From Chthonomonas sp. UBA1950 (GTDB lineage: Bacteria > Armatimonadota > Fimbriimonadia > Fimbriimonadales > Fimbriimonadaceae): a stretch of 64,000 bases of DNA. Numbering within the stretch: the first letter of the stretch is position 1; every line of letters begins with the position of its first letter. Positions 16,538 to 25,895 of this stretch are shown here, piece after piece. The stretch is from NCBI GenBank assembly GCA_002336105.1, contig DDEQ01000047.1:1-64000 (forward strand). The letters run 5' to 3'. A program made the position numbers and the translations under genes. Below the pieces are notes generated by a model, which was not told the origin of the DNA, searched no databases, and worked only from the letters and a program-made list of their open reading frames with translations.

Positions 16538-17605
16538 TTAAGCGAGCACGTATCCCAAAATTGTAGTTAACACCAGAACCGTGACAACAAAAATGCCGAA
16601 GTAAGTTGCCCTTTTGGCGACGAGGCCACCCTTGGTTTTGACATCGTAAAACGGAATCAGAACCCAAAGAATCAATCCGAGAGCAAACAGAGTCATACCT
16701 GCCGCTTCACCAAGGAAACCTGGAACGAGCTTTCCGATGACCTTTAGCGTTGCAAACTGACTCATGAAATACCACTCAGGATGAATTCCAACCGGGGCTG
16801 GGCTGAGCGGATCGCCCATTTTTCCAAGCTGAGGTGGAAAGAGCGAAGCCATGATCGCGATAGCATTCAGAGTCATCAACCACATGCCCAGGTCTTTGGC
16901 CAAGAAGTTTGGAAAGAACGGAATGGATTTTCGCTCTTGTTCGGGTTTCTCTTCTTCGCTCGGCGGGACGGCATTCCCATGCTTCTGAACCAACCATAGG
17001 TGAAGCCCCAAAAGTGGAAGGTAAAGCAAAGGCAAGATGACGACATGTAGCGCGAAGAATCTTTGCACCGTTACGTCAGAAACTTCGAGTCCTCCTCGAA
17101 GCAGATTCGCTATGGTTTTGCCGAGAACAGGTAGAGCTTCGGGGGTTGCCAGGCCAATCTTCGTGGCGAAGTAAGACAACTCGTCCATTGGGAGCAGGTA
17201 GCCACTAAATCCAAAAGTAAGGCCAAGAAGTAGAAGCAGAATCCCTGACCACCAGCCAAACTCTCTTGGTCTCCGATACGCCTTCATAAAGAAGACACTG
17301 AACATGTGAATCAGGACCGAGATTAAGAAAATGGTTGCGCTCCAGTTATGAGCAGAGCGAATCAGCCAGCCAAAATGAATGTCATAGGTAATCTGTCGGA
17401 CAGAGTCATAAGCCTCGGGCCCAGGCTTGAAGTAGATCAGTAGCATGATGCCAGTAACCACCTGGCAGATAAAACAGAACAGCGAAATGCCGCCCCAGTA
17501 ATACCAATAAGAGTATCGGTGAAGAGGCACTTTCTTTTTCGCCGCAAATGCGCGCAGTTCTCCCAAAGAGAGCCTTTCGTCGACGTAGTCAAGAATCTTG
17601 CTCAT
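16538..17605 (-). CDS. cytochrome b of a bc-type quinol oxidoreductase
   Basis: 355 residues carrying both the N-terminal four-helix heme domain and the C-terminal (subunit-IV-like) domain in one chain. Heme ligands are visible: His86 and His100 in the first pair of helices, His187 and His202 in the second, with 14 residues between the last pair, as in cytochrome b6-type proteins. The Qo-site PEWY motif is at 276-279. It accepts electrons from (mena)quinol together with the Rieske protein encoded just upstream. Spacing to the next gene is 20 bases. The basic N-terminal region (KVPLHRYSYWYYWGG) is typical of Firmicute- and Actinobacterium-type cytochrome b. Confidence 0.93.
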   Translation of the reverse strand: MSKILDYVDERLSLGELRAFAAKKKVPLHRYSYWYYWGGISLFCFICQVVTGIMLLIYFKPGPEAYDSVRQITYDIHFGWLIRSAHNWSATIFLISVLIHMFSVFFMKAYRRPREFGWWSGILLLLLGLTFGFSGYLLPMDELSYFATKIGLATPEALPVLGKTIANLLRGGLEVSDVTVQRFFALHVVILPLLYLPLLGLHLWLVQKHGNAVPPSEEEKPEQERKSIPFFPNFLAKDLGMWLMTLNAIAIMASLFPPQLGKMGDPLSPAPVGIHPEWYFMSQFATLKVIGKLVPGFLGEAAGMTLFALGLILWVLIPFYDVKTKGGLVAKRATYFGIFVVTVLVLTTILGYVLA

Positions 17606-17613
17606 GGTTCTCC

Positions 17614-18105
17614 TTAAGAAGCCCTCGAAACGAGGACCGAGCCTTTTTGGACTTTCACAACGTACTTGGTAAGCGGTTTCGGAGGCGGTCCGCCGATGTT
17701 CTCGCCGGTGTGAGCATCATAAACGCCTCCGTGGCAAGCGCATTGAATCTTGCCGGTTTCTTTCTTGTACTGAACCGTGCAACCAAGATGCGTGCACACA
17801 GCGTTGAGCGCCACCCATTGATCGTCATCGTGATGAATCAGAAGCGCAGGGTATGGACCAAACTTGAACATCATGGCGCTCCCCTTTGGCAGTTCGTTGG
17901 CTTTGTCCAAGGTGACGTCTTTGACTGCGGCAAGGATTTGCGCCTTTTCGACGGGAGAGTTTAGGTAGCGGTAGACCGGGTAGCCGATTGCACCCGCATA
18001 GGCGAGACAGACCCCACCAACGGCAACTTTTACAAACGCTCGTCGGCTGACCCCTTCTTCTTGTTCGACTTCATCGGCTTTCTGGTTTGTCAGTTCTTCG
18101 CTCAT
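17614..18105 (-). CDS. Rieske iron-sulfur protein
   Basis: 163 residues from the ATG at 18105, which has AGGAGGTG upstream; the frame extending to 18159 overlaps the upstream gene. A twin-arginine-type signal anchor (SRRAFVK near residue 27) is followed by a hydrophobic helix. The [2Fe-2S] ligands are in CTHLGC (about 104-109) and CACH (about 122-125), each with a Cys and His. It transfers electrons from quinol to cytochrome c. The start overlaps the preceding gene stop by 4 bases. Together with the cytochrome b gene 8 bases downstream, it forms the core of the bc complex. Confidence 0.94.
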   Translation of the reverse strand: MSEELTNQKADEVEQEEGVSRRAFVKVAVGGVCLAYAGAIGYPVYRYLNSPVEKAQILAAVKDVTLDKANELPKGSAMMFKFGPYPALLIHHDDDQWVALNAVCTHLGCTVQYKKETGKIQCACHGGVYDAHTGENIGGPPPKPLTKYVVKVQKGSVLVSRAS

Positions 18106-19214
18106 GCTAACACCTCCTCTGAATTGCCTTTTGCCCGTTTCATCACACTCAATAACCATCCTAAGGTGCCGAGTCCGGCAACAAAGAGGATAAGGAATAG
18201 CCCGATGACAAACCAGTTGCTCGATTCAACGCGATTGAAGACGTCAAATCCTTTGCTGGCAAGCGTTAAGTCGCGAATTTGATCGCGAACGAGTACCGCT
18301 CCAGCAATGCTTAAGAACGTTGTCACCGGAGCTGTCCATCCGAGCCACAAACTAGGAGTTGCCTTTCTTAGATGCAAAACGGCGATGATGAGCGTAACGA
18401 CTGCGCATATTCCCCAAAGAGCAGTTCCAACTTTATTGAGTGCAGACCCAGAGAGGGCTTGTTGTATTTCGAGCGGCTGTTTAGCGATGACTCGAAAGCC
18501 GAATCCGATCTGAACGAGAACTCCTGCGATGGTGAATTGAGTTCCGAGCTTTTGGAGAACCTTCTTTGTGCCCGTTTCGATAGTCGAAAGGTTACTGTTG
18601 AGAGCTATCCAGCATCCCCCTGCAATCAACCCGCCAAACATCATGAATAGCCATCTGGGCATCATGGTGACTTCGTGCGGAATGCCCTGAAGTCCCGTTG
18701 CTGTTTTGGCGTACATGCCCGGCCAAGCCTCTGGTTTGAGCATTAAGGTCATCGCCATCGTGTAGATTTGGCCGATACCCGCTGCCAGCATCAAAGCCAC
18801 AAAGGCTTGCCAACCGACCGATTTACCTTTGCTGGCCCTGTCGGAAACGACATAGAGCAGATAGTAAGCCGCCATCAGCTGAAACACAATGCTCAACCAC
18901 ATCACAGCGATGAGTACAGTGCTTGTGTAAATCGCTCGTCCATAGAGAACTTGCAGGAAGAGTAGCGGCGGCACGCCAAGATTAATCACGTAGGTCATCA
19001 CGATCGGGATTCGACGAGCGATGACGGAGAGTGCGGTCTTAGCGCTTGGGTCCGAGTGCTTCCTGACTCGGTAGTTCAATATCAGCACCGCGACTAGGCT
19101 TCCAATGAGAACTTGGACGGCAAAGAAGTGTAAAGCCATTGTGAGTAGGCTTAGCACCTTCATCAGCCATACCGGCGCTGGAATCGGTATGGGATCGAGA
19201 CGTGGGAATTCCAT
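18102..19214 (-). CDS. polytopic membrane protein of the respiratory operon (CydA-like layout)
   Basis: 370 residues, first gene of the operon. About nine membrane helices are apparent. The N-terminal helix has ALHFFAVQVLIGS, a His in a position like that of the CydA-like protein at the other end of the operon, and the helices that follow (NLGVPPLLFLQVLYG, then WLSIVFQLMAAYYLL) can be laid over its GVGIWF and AIEWVFFIVEL segments. This suggests paralogy, though by eye only. Conserved Glu residues of CydA are not retained. The role is probably an accessory membrane subunit of the bc-type complex. Confidence 0.65.
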   Translation of the reverse strand: MEFPRLDPIPIPAPVWLMKVLSLLTMALHFFAVQVLIGSLVAVLILNYRVRKHSDPSAKTALSVIARRIPIVMTYVINLGVPPLLFLQVLYGRAIYTSTVLIAVMWLSIVFQLMAAYYLLYVVSDRASKGKSVGWQAFVALMLAAGIGQIYTMAMTLMLKPEAWPGMYAKTATGLQGIPHEVTMMPRWLFMMFGGLIAGGCWIALNSNLSTIETGTKKVLQKLGTQFTIAGVLVQIGFGFRVIAKQPLEIQQALSGSALNKVGTALWGICAVVTLIIAVLHLRKATPSLWLGWTAPVTTFLSIAGAVLVRDQIRDLTLASKGFDVFNRVESSNWFVIGLFLILFVAGLGTLGWLLSVMKRAKGNSEEVLA

Positions 19215-19332
19215 AGATTGTGCTCACCCATCTCATCAACCTAGGCTGATGGGACCTTAGGAAGAATAGCTTTGCCCAGATGAGAGAACTTGTCATGGTT
19301 TCTATGTCCAAGTTTTTAGGGACATCTGGCCG

Positions 19333-19827
19333 TCAGAATTTGACTTGGGCTGTTGGTTTGGGTTCTGGGTAGAACTGCCATGAATGTTTGCGTACGTCAT
19401 CCCAGTCTATGGGTTTGATCTTGGCGGACTCGAAAGAAAGAAGCACTTCTGTTTGACCAAGATTCTTCCATAAGATTTTTGAGCTGCGCATTGGCAAAGT
19501 GCGAACAAGCTTGGTCGGCTTACTCGCGCCAATAGAGCCGTGGTACTCAGCGATGTGCAGTTGAACGCCATCAGAAGTTAGCTTCCACGCGCCCCTTTCA
19601 TGGATCGTTGGCACGGGTTTGCTTTGCTCACCGATCCACCAGTCAGTCGATTCGTATGTGTGGTTAGAATACAGGTTCAAAATGACTTGACAGTTAGATT
19701 CTTTGACTGTTTTCCAGGTCCCTGGTTTTGCCGTGCAGCCTACGAAAGATACTGCACTGCAAGCAAGAAAGAGTAGACGCGCTAGGTTTGGAATGTTGGA
19801 AGAGTTTGATCTTTGAGGTGAGATCAT
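19333..19827 (-). CDS. hypothetical lipoprotein
   Basis: About 164 residues from the ATG at 19827. The frame extends to an ATG at 19896, which has an AGGA-like site, so a longer N terminus is possible. A hydrophobic stretch (LARLLFLACSAVSFVGC) ends with a lipobox Cys. The mature part, GTWKTVKESNCQVILNLYSNHTYES, followed by GAWKLTSDGVQLHI, has the pattern of a small beta-sandwich lipoprotein. It is not recognised as a named family. It lies alone between the respiratory operon and the pyruvate oxidoreductase region. Confidence 0.55.
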   Translation of the reverse strand: MISPQRSNSSNIPNLARLLFLACSAVSFVGCTAKPGTWKTVKESNCQVILNLYSNHTYESTDWWIGEQSKPVPTIHERGAWKLTSDGVQLHIAEYHGSIGASKPTKLVRTLPMRSSKILWKNLGQTEVLLSFESAKIKPIDWDDVRKHSWQFYPEPKPTAQVKF

Positions 19828-20398
19828 ACTGCTGTTTAGAAAAGCCCAACGTAGACGGTTAGTTGTGTAGTTATTGTTTGCTAGGTTGTGTCCCATGATT
19901 GAGGTTTCCTGTGTTTGGTAGCTCGATGATCTGGCGGAAGGGTTATCTTTAAGCCCACTACGCGAATAGTAGATTGGGAGGTCCTAAATGCATCTGGGCT
20001 TGTACTTGTCAGAGTCTCTTATTTGCTTGAATCGTAATGTGATAGTGTTGGCGCTAGGTGTTGAGTCGCCTGAACCGATACTGTGGTCGAATTGTAAATA
20101 TCAGGAATGTCAAAGTTGCTTGCTGTTTGGGTTCCAAAAGACGCCAGAAATGACGAACAATTGAGCGCCTCATAAATCTGTGCTCTCCTCACCATAAAGT
20201 GTTCAGCGATTCTTTTCGAAGTGCGACCATAGGCACAAAAGCTATTTGTTATCCACACTGGTCAGTCAGATAGCCCCAAGCTTGTGCTCAGCAAAACAAG
20301 AACTGCTTATTTGTAGTCGAAAACAATGACACGACATTATTGACAGGCAAAATCTTGACGTGACATAGAGGGGGAAATCGCCCAACAATGAGATCACC
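19828..20398. other. 571-base intergenic region upstream of pyruvate oxidoreductase
   Basis: No credible gene is seen. Short open frames lack ribosome-binding sites and protein-like composition. TTGACA at 20340-20345 is a plausible -35 element for the gene starting at 20399, but a good -10 element is not evident. No repeat or RNA fold was recognised. Confidence 0.4.
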
Positions 20399-23300
20399 GT
20401 GAAACCGTCTGAGCAGTGGAGCACACTTGACGGCACCGAAGCCGCAGCGTCGGTTGCCTTTCGGACCAACGAGGTCATCGCAATTTATCCCATTACGCCT
20501 TCATCGGGCATGGGGGAACTCTCGGATGCGTGGGCAGCCGCTCACAAGCTGAATATCTGGGGGAATACGCCGCTCGTGCAACAAATGCAGAGTGAAGGAG
20601 GCGCCGCCGGAGCTGTTCATGGCTCTTTGCAGGCGGGTGCCTTAACAACGACGTTTACGGCGAGTCAAGGCTTGCTCCTCATGATCCCCAATATGTACAA
20701 GATTGCGGGTGAGCTGACAAGTACCGTTTTTCACATTGCTGCAAGATCTCTTGCAGCCCAAGGACTCTCCATTTTTGGCGATCACAGCGACGTGATGGCC
20801 GCTCGTGCCACCGGTTGGGCTATGCTCTTCGCCGGTTCGGTACAAGAGGTGATGGACTTTGCGCTTGTGTCGCAAGCGTCCACACTGAAGTCACGAGTCC
20901 CGTTCTTGCACGCATTTGATGGATTCAGAACTTCTCACGAAGTCAACAAGGTTGTTCCTCTCTCCGACGACCAGATTCGTGCGTTGATCGATCAAGAACT
21001 CATTAATGCTCACCGGGACCGTGCTCTGAATCCTGATAAGCCGTTTATCCGTGGCACCGCTCAAAACCCCGACGTATATTTCCAAGGGCGAGAAACGGTC
21101 AACCCATACTATGCCGCCGTTCCAGGGATTGTTGAGGGCTACCTCGACAGACTGGCAGAGCAGACTGGTCGTAAATATTCGCTCTACGAGTATGCAGGCG
21201 CGCCTGATGCTGAGCGTGTCATCATCGCGATGGGCTCTGGCATCGAAACCATCGAGGAGACTGTCGATCACCTAAACGCAAGCGGCGAGAAAGTTGGCCT
21301 CGTCAAGATTCGACTTTTCCGTCCGTTTGCAATTGATAAATTCGTAGCCTCTCTCCCATCTACGGTTCGATCCATTGCAGTATTGGACCGCACGAAGGAG
21401 CCAGGAAGTACGGGCGAGCCTCTCTATCAAGATGTCGTCACAGCGATTGCGGAAGCGGTTGCGAGTGGGACATCCAAGCTTTCTGGCTTCCCGAAGATCG
21501 TTGGTGGGCGTTACGGCTTAGCAAGCAAAGAATTTACTCCGGCGATGGTCAAGGCTGTGTTCGATGAGATCGCAAAGCCAGAACCGAAGAATCACTTCAC
21601 GGTCGGCATTTTCGACGACGTTAGCCACACGAGTATCGACTTCGATCCGAGTTACTCAATCGAAATGCCCGATGTTCGACGAGCATTGTTCTACGGGCTT
21701 GGAGCTGACGGAACTGTTGGTGCCAACAAGAACTCGGTCAAGATCATCGGTGAAGAAACCAAGAACTTTGCACAGGCTTACTTTGTTTACGACAGCAAGA
21801 AGTCAGGCGCGGTCACAGTTTCACACCTGCGCTTTGGTCCAAGACCGATCCGGGCTCCTTACCTCATCGAAGAAGCTCACTTTGTAGCCGTTCACCAGTT
21901 CGGCTTGCTAGAGCGTTATCGCCCCTTAGAAAGGGCGATGAAAGGTGCGACTGTTCTCATTAACAGCCCATTTGGCCCCAATGAGGTGTGGGATGAGTTG
22001 CCCGTTGACGCTCAAGAGCAAATCGTTAAGAAGGGACTTAAGCTTTTCGTGTTGGATGCGTACAAGGTAGCCCATGAAGCAAAGCTAGGTGTTCGAATCA
22101 ACACCATCATGCAGACCGCATTCTTCAAACTCAGTGGCGTTTTGCCAGAGGAAGAGGCGATCAGTCTGATCAAGAAGGCGATCAAGAAGACCTATATGAA
22201 ACGAGGTCAGGCAGTGATTGAGCAGAACTTTGCTGCTGTTGACGAGGCACTCAAACACTTGCATCCTGTTTCGGTTCCGAGTGAGGTTACGAGCAAAAAG
22301 CCAGCCTTCGAAGTCATTCCAGAGGATGCTCCTGACTTCATCAAGAACGTCACCGGCATGATGATTGCGGGTCGAGGCGACGAGATTCCTGTGAGCATGA
22401 TGCCTGCAGATGGAACCTATCCGTCGAGCACTTCTCAATACGAGAAGCGAGGCATCGCCACAGCATTGCCAGAGTGGGATCCAGACATTTGTATTCAGTG
22501 CGGGAAGTGTGTTTTGGTTTGCCCGCACGCCGCGATTCGAGCTAAGATCGCGAGTCAAGAAGACGTCGCCGCTGCCCCGACCGGGATCCAAAGCGCCGTT
22601 CCGAAGTGGAAAGGCATGGAAGACGGTAGGTATATCCTCAAGGTCTCTCATGAGGACTGCACGGGTTGTTCGTTGTGCGCAGAAGTCTGCCCTGCAAAGG
22701 ACAGAACGAATCCTGAGCATAAGTCGCTCGATATGAAACCTCACGTGGTTGCAAAGGGCGAGGACACCGAGGCTTGGGACTTCTTTATGAACCTCTCGGA
22801 TAAGCCAAAGTCCTCCGAGGTGATCCGATACAACACGTTGAAGAACGTTCAGTTACTCCGACCCTTGTTCGAGTTCAGTGGAGCTTGTTCAGGATGCGGA
22901 GAAACACCGTATATCAAGCTGTTAAGTCAGCTGTTTGGTGAGCACACCATCATCGCCAACGCAACGGGATGTAGCAGCATCTTCGGTGGAAACTTACCGA
23001 CCACTCCGTACACGGTGAACAAGGAAGGCAGAGGTCCAGCTTGGGCGAACTCGCTATTCGAAGATAACGCCGAATTTGGAATGGGAATGCGTCTGGCCCT
23101 CGATGCTCAAAATGATCGAGCCAGAAAACTCCTGCAGAAGATGGAACCGGAACTGGGAAGCGAACTCGTTGATGCGCTCAGGGCACCCGTTGTCCACGAA
23201 GTTGGCGGACGCAATGCAAAGCGTGTTTGCGTTGAGGATCTTAAGTCTCGACTAAGAGAGCTAGGATCAGACGAGGCAGTTAGCCTTCTTGAGGTTGCCG

Positions 23301-23974
23301 ATTCGCTCGTTGAAAAGAGCGTTTGGATTATCGGCGGTGATGGATGGGCTTACGACATTGGTTTTGGTGGACTCGACCACGTCCTTGCAAGTGGCTCAAA
23401 CGTGAAGGTTCTTGTCCTAGACACCGAGGTGTATAGCAACACCGGTGGTCAGGCAAGCAAATCGACCTCACGTGGTGCAGTCGCGAAGTTCGCAAGTGGC
23501 GGAAAGCGTGCTCCAAAGAAAGATCTCGGCCGAATGGCCATGAGCTACGGAAATGTCTATGTTGCGCAGGTATCGCTCGGAGCGAACGATGCACAAGTGC
23601 TTAAGGCATTTCTAGAGGCGGAGGCATATCCTGGCCCCGCAATCATCATTGCTTACAGTCACTGCATTGCTCATGGCATCGACGTATCCCATGGGCTCCA
23701 GCAGCAAAAGAAGGCAGTCGATTCCGGTTACTGGCCTCTGTATCGCTTTGACCCAAGACGCGTCGAAGAGGGCCTGAACCCGCTTCAACTCGATAGCAAG
23801 ACACCCACCCTTCCTCTCAAGGATTACTTGTATAGTGAAGGTAGATTCAAGCAGCTCATTCAAGCCGATCCCGACAGCGCAGCCGAGTTACTTCGACTAG
23901 CGCAGGAAGACGTCGAGACTCGATGGGCAGTCTATCAAGGACTGGCTGAATCTCTTGCTCATCAAGTTGAGTAG
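20399..23974 (+). CDS. nifJ: pyruvate:ferredoxin (flavodoxin) oxidoreductase
   Basis: 1191 residues, the single-chain form with all domains fused. The order is the N-terminal TPP/pyruvate domain (YPITPSS near 29), the CoA/transketolase-like domain, the EKR linker region, then two 4Fe-4S motifs (CIQCGKCVLVCP near 697 and CTGCSLCAEVCP near 756), and the third cluster and TPP-binding domain (CSGCGETPY near 833, GGDGWAYDIG near 977). It converts pyruvate and CoA to acetyl-CoA, CO2 and reduced ferredoxin or flavodoxin. The start is a GTG at 20399. It is followed 12 bases later by a dihydroorotate-dehydrogenase-like gene, so they form an operon. It implies anaerobic or microaerobic metabolism in part. 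Confidence 0.95.
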   Translation: MKPSEQWSTLDGTEAAASVAFRTNEVIAIYPITPSSGMGELSDAWAAAHKLNIWGNTPLVQQMQSEGGAAGAVHGSLQAGALTTTFTASQGLLLMIPNMYKIAGELTSTVFHIAARSLAAQGLSIFGDHSDVMAARATGWAMLFAGSVQEVMDFALVSQASTLKSRVPFLHAFDGFRTSHEVNKVVPLSDDQIRALIDQELINAHRDRALNPDKPFIRGTAQNPDVYFQGRETVNPYYAAVPGIVEGYLDRLAEQTGRKYSLYEYAGAPDAERVIIAMGSGIETIEETVDHLNASGEKVGLVKIRLFRPFAIDKFVASLPSTVRSIAVLDRTKEPGSTGEPLYQDVVTAIAEAVASGTSKLSGFPKIVGGRYGLASKEFTPAMVKAVFDEIAKPEPKNHFTVGIFDDVSHTSIDFDPSYSIEMPDVRRALFYGLGADGTVGANKNSVKIIGEETKNFAQAYFVYDSKKSGAVTVSHLRFGPRPIRAPYLIEEAHFVAVHQFGLLERYRPLERAMKGATVLINSPFGPNEVWDELPVDAQEQIVKKGLKLFVLDAYKVAHEAKLGVRINTIMQTAFFKLSGVLPEEEAISLIKKAIKKTYMKRGQAVIEQNFAAVDEALKHLHPVSVPSEVTSKKPAFEVIPEDAPDFIKNVTGMMIAGRGDEIPVSMMPADGTYPSSTSQYEKRGIATALPEWDPDICIQCGKCVLVCPHAAIRAKIASQEDVAAAPTGIQSAVPKWKGMEDGRYILKVSHEDCTGCSLCAEVCPAKDRTNPEHKSLDMKPHVVAKGEDTEAWDFFMNLSDKPKSSEVIRYNTLKNVQLLRPLFEFSGACSGCGETPYIKLLSQLFGEHTIIANATGCSSIFGGNLPTTPYTVNKEGRGPAWANSLFEDNAEFGMGMRLALDAQNDRARKLLQKMEPELGSELVDALRAPVVHEVGGRNAKRVCVEDLKSRLRELGSDEAVSLLEVADSLVEKSVWIIGGDGWAYDIGFGGLDHVLASGSNVKVLVLDTEVYSNTGGQASKSTSRGAVAKFASGGKRAPKKDLGRMAMSYGNVYVAQVSLGANDAQVLKAFLEAEAYPGPAIIIAYSHCIAHGIDVSHGLQQQKKAVDSGYWPLYRFDPRRVEEGLNPLQLDSKTPTLPLKDYLYSEGRFKQLIQADPDSAAELLRLAQEDVETRWAVYQGLAESLAHQVE

Positions 23975-23986
23975 GGATCCGGAACC

Positions 23987-25003
23987 ATGAAGCTTTCGAC
24001 GCAATATCTTGGCTTAGAGCTAAAAAGTCCGCTAGTAGCCTCCGCTTCGCCGCTATCAAAGTCTCTCGATGGCATTCGCCGTCTAGAGGACGCGGGGGCA
24101 TCAGCCATCGTCATGTTCTCCCTCTTTGAAGAACAGATCAACGGTGATCAGCGTTCCTTCGACCACGATATGCAGTTTGGTACGGATACGCACGAAGAGG
24201 CTCGCAGTTTTGTTCCGAGCAAGGGCTCATTTCCAGTTACTCCAGAGAGCTATCTTGAAATGGTCCGTCAGGCAAATGCGGCTGTGGATGTTCCGATCAT
24301 CGCAAGCCTAAATGGTGTCAACAAGGGCAAATGGGTCGAGTACGCCAACCAGCTTGAGCAAGCAGGAGCGGCTGCAATTGAACTCAATCTTTACAAGATT
24401 GCGTCCGATCCAGGGGTGCTTGCCGCCGAAGTGGAGCGAAAGCTGCTATCGGTAGTTCGGGCTGTCAAGGCGCAGGTCAAAATTCCGGTCTCTGTCAAGA
24501 TTTCACCGTTCTTCAGCAGCTTGCCCAACATGGCTCGGGGTCTGAGCCTGGCCGGTGCCCAGGGCATTGTCATGTTCAATCGGTTCTATGAACCTGATTT
24601 TGATCTTGATAACTTGGAAGTCATGCCTCGGCTCACGTTGAGTTGTTCTGACGATCTTCGCTTGCCGTTGCACTGGACCGCGATCCTGTTCGGCCGAGTG
24701 GATGCCGACTTAGCTCTTTCGGGTGGCGTACACACGCATCTTGATGCGATCAAAGCGATTGCGGCTGGGGCGAAAGTTGCGATGGTTGCTTCAGAACTAT
24801 TGAAGAACGGAGCGGACCGTCTGGGGCAGATGGAGAAAGCGATGTCTCACTGGATGGAAGAGCATAAATATGAGTCTCTCAACCAGCTTCTCGGAAACAT
24901 GTCTTACCTGCGAGTTGCTGATCCGGGAACCGTAGAGCGAGCCAGCTACATCAAAGAGTTGGGATCTTTTAAGTCAGAAATGCCTGCTTTCATTCCACAG
25001 TAG
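23987..25003 (+). CDS. dihydroorotate dehydrogenase-like FMN enzyme
   Basis: 338 residues with a TIM-barrel pattern of the dihydroorotate/dihydropyrimidine dehydrogenase family: KSPLVASASPLSKS at the N terminus, ELNLYKIA near 130, VSVKISPFF near 168, and SGGVHTHLDAIKAIAAGA near 245 for the FMN phosphate site. Residues SASPLS and the substrate-binding Asn pattern differ from PyrD, so pyrimidine synthesis is not assured. It lies 12 bases after nifJ. This kind of protein is often found beside pyruvate:ferredoxin oxidoreductases, so a ferredoxin- or NAD-linked role is likely. Confidence 0.85.
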   Translation: MKLSTQYLGLELKSPLVASASPLSKSLDGIRRLEDAGASAIVMFSLFEEQINGDQRSFDHDMQFGTDTHEEARSFVPSKGSFPVTPESYLEMVRQANAAVDVPIIASLNGVNKGKWVEYANQLEQAGAAAIELNLYKIASDPGVLAAEVERKLLSVVRAVKAQVKIPVSVKISPFFSSLPNMARGLSLAGAQGIVMFNRFYEPDFDLDNLEVMPRLTLSCSDDLRLPLHWTAILFGRVDADLALSGGVHTHLDAIKAIAAGAKVAMVASELLKNGADRLGQMEKAMSHWMEEHKYESLNQLLGNMSYLRVADPGTVERASYIKELGSFKSEMPAFIPQ

Positions 25004-25027
25004 AATCAAAGCTGGTCCGTTTTTGCG

Positions 25028-25072
25028 AGGACGCGCACAAGTGAGCCGAGATCACGCGTGCGCGTCCTTTTT
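25028..25072 (+). terminator. intrinsic terminator of the nifJ operon
   Basis: AGGACGCGCAC (25028-25038) pairs with GTGCGCGTCCT (25058-25068) followed by a T-run. An inner GTGA/TCAC pairing extends the stem. Because it lies inside any DUF1080 frame starting at 25023, it argues for the later start of that gene. Confidence 0.9.
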
Positions 25073-25103
25073 CGCTTTTCAGTCCGGGTTTACTAGCGCT
25101 GAA

Positions 25104-25850
25104 ATGGCATCAAATCTTGGCTACGATGACACCCCTATTATTCCTGGTACAAAATGGCACGTCCATGACGGAAACCGACCTCAGCCCAAGGTCGTTACGC
25201 CAGGATCAAACAGCACTCAGGATCAACCTGGTGTTCCTCCTTCTGACGCTATTGTCTTGTTCGATGGAACCAGCCTCGACGGTTGGGTGAAGGCTTGGGA
25301 AGAAGGCCCTGCTGCTTGGAAAGTTGAAAACGGGTACATGGAAGTCGTTCCCGGCACTGGCAACATCAAGACCGCAGCAAGCTACGGCGATATTCAGCTT
25401 CACGTTGAAATGACGGCTCCGACGGTCATCAAAGGTGAAGGACAAGGTCGCGGGAACAGCGGAATCTTCTTGTTCGGCAAATATGAAGTTCAAGTCTTGG
25501 ACAACTACGAGAACCCGACTTATCCCGATGGTACCGTTGGCGCTTTGTACGGCCAATATCCGCCATTAGCCAATGCAATCCGAAAGCCGGGCGAGTGGAA
25601 TACCTACGACATTATCTGGCAAGGACCTAGATTTGATGGTTACAAGGTCGTCGTTCCCGCTCGAGTGACCGTTATTTTCAACGGCGTAGTGCTTCATCAC
25701 GCCGTCGAGCTTCAAGGCCCAACTGAGCACAGAATATTGGCGGGATATACCCCTCACGCACCTTACGGACCTATCGAACTACAGGATCATGGCGACCTCG
25801 TTCGATTCCGCAATATCTGGCTTCGCGAACTCAAGGGTTACGACTACTAA
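25104..25850 (+). CDS. DUF1080 (3-keto-disaccharide hydrolase-like) protein
   Basis: About 248 residues from the ATG at 25104. The frame starting at 25023 contains the terminator of the previous operon and is rejected. No clear signal peptide is visible from this start. LFDGTSLDGWVKAWE near 55 opens the DUF1080 jellyroll; GKYEVQVLDNY near 130 and ELQDHGDLVRFRNIWLREL at the end are diagnostic. The family binds or hydrolyses sugars, with a 3-keto-glycoside hydrolase activity reported for some members. Nothing nearby fixes its substrate. Confidence 0.85.
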   Translation: MASNLGYDDTPIIPGTKWHVHDGNRPQPKVVTPGSNSTQDQPGVPPSDAIVLFDGTSLDGWVKAWEEGPAAWKVENGYMEVVPGTGNIKTAASYGDIQLHVEMTAPTVIKGEGQGRGNSGIFLFGKYEVQVLDNYENPTYPDGTVGALYGQYPPLANAIRKPGEWNTYDIIWQGPRFDGYKVVVPARVTVIFNGVVLHHAVELQGPTEHRILAGYTPHAPYGPIELQDHGDLVRFRNIWLRELKGYDY

Positions 25851-25861
25851 GCAAAACCCGA

Positions 25862-25890
25862 CCTCCTGGGTGTTTGCGATACCCAGGAGG
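25862..25890. terminator. hairpin between convergent genes
   Basis: CCTCCTGGGT (25862-25871) pairs with ACCCAGGAGG (25881-25890). It separates the stop of the DUF1080 gene and the stop of the M56 gene. On the minus strand a short GGGTTTTGC follows; a weak bidirectional terminator. Confidence 0.6.
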
Positions 25891-25895
25891 CGCGC

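Noticed and set aside
20019..20478. Short minus-strand open frames upstream of nifJ
   Set aside because: No ribosome-binding site and no recognisable domain; overlap the nifJ start.
22085..22744. 219-codon open frame on the minus strand inside nifJ
   Set aside because: It is a shadow of the 1191-residue pyruvate oxidoreductase; the opposite frame has clear iron-sulfur motifs, and this one has no ribosome-binding site or recognisable domain.
25023..25103. Earlier start of the DUF1080 protein
   Set aside because: The segment encodes the terminator hairpin of the preceding operon.
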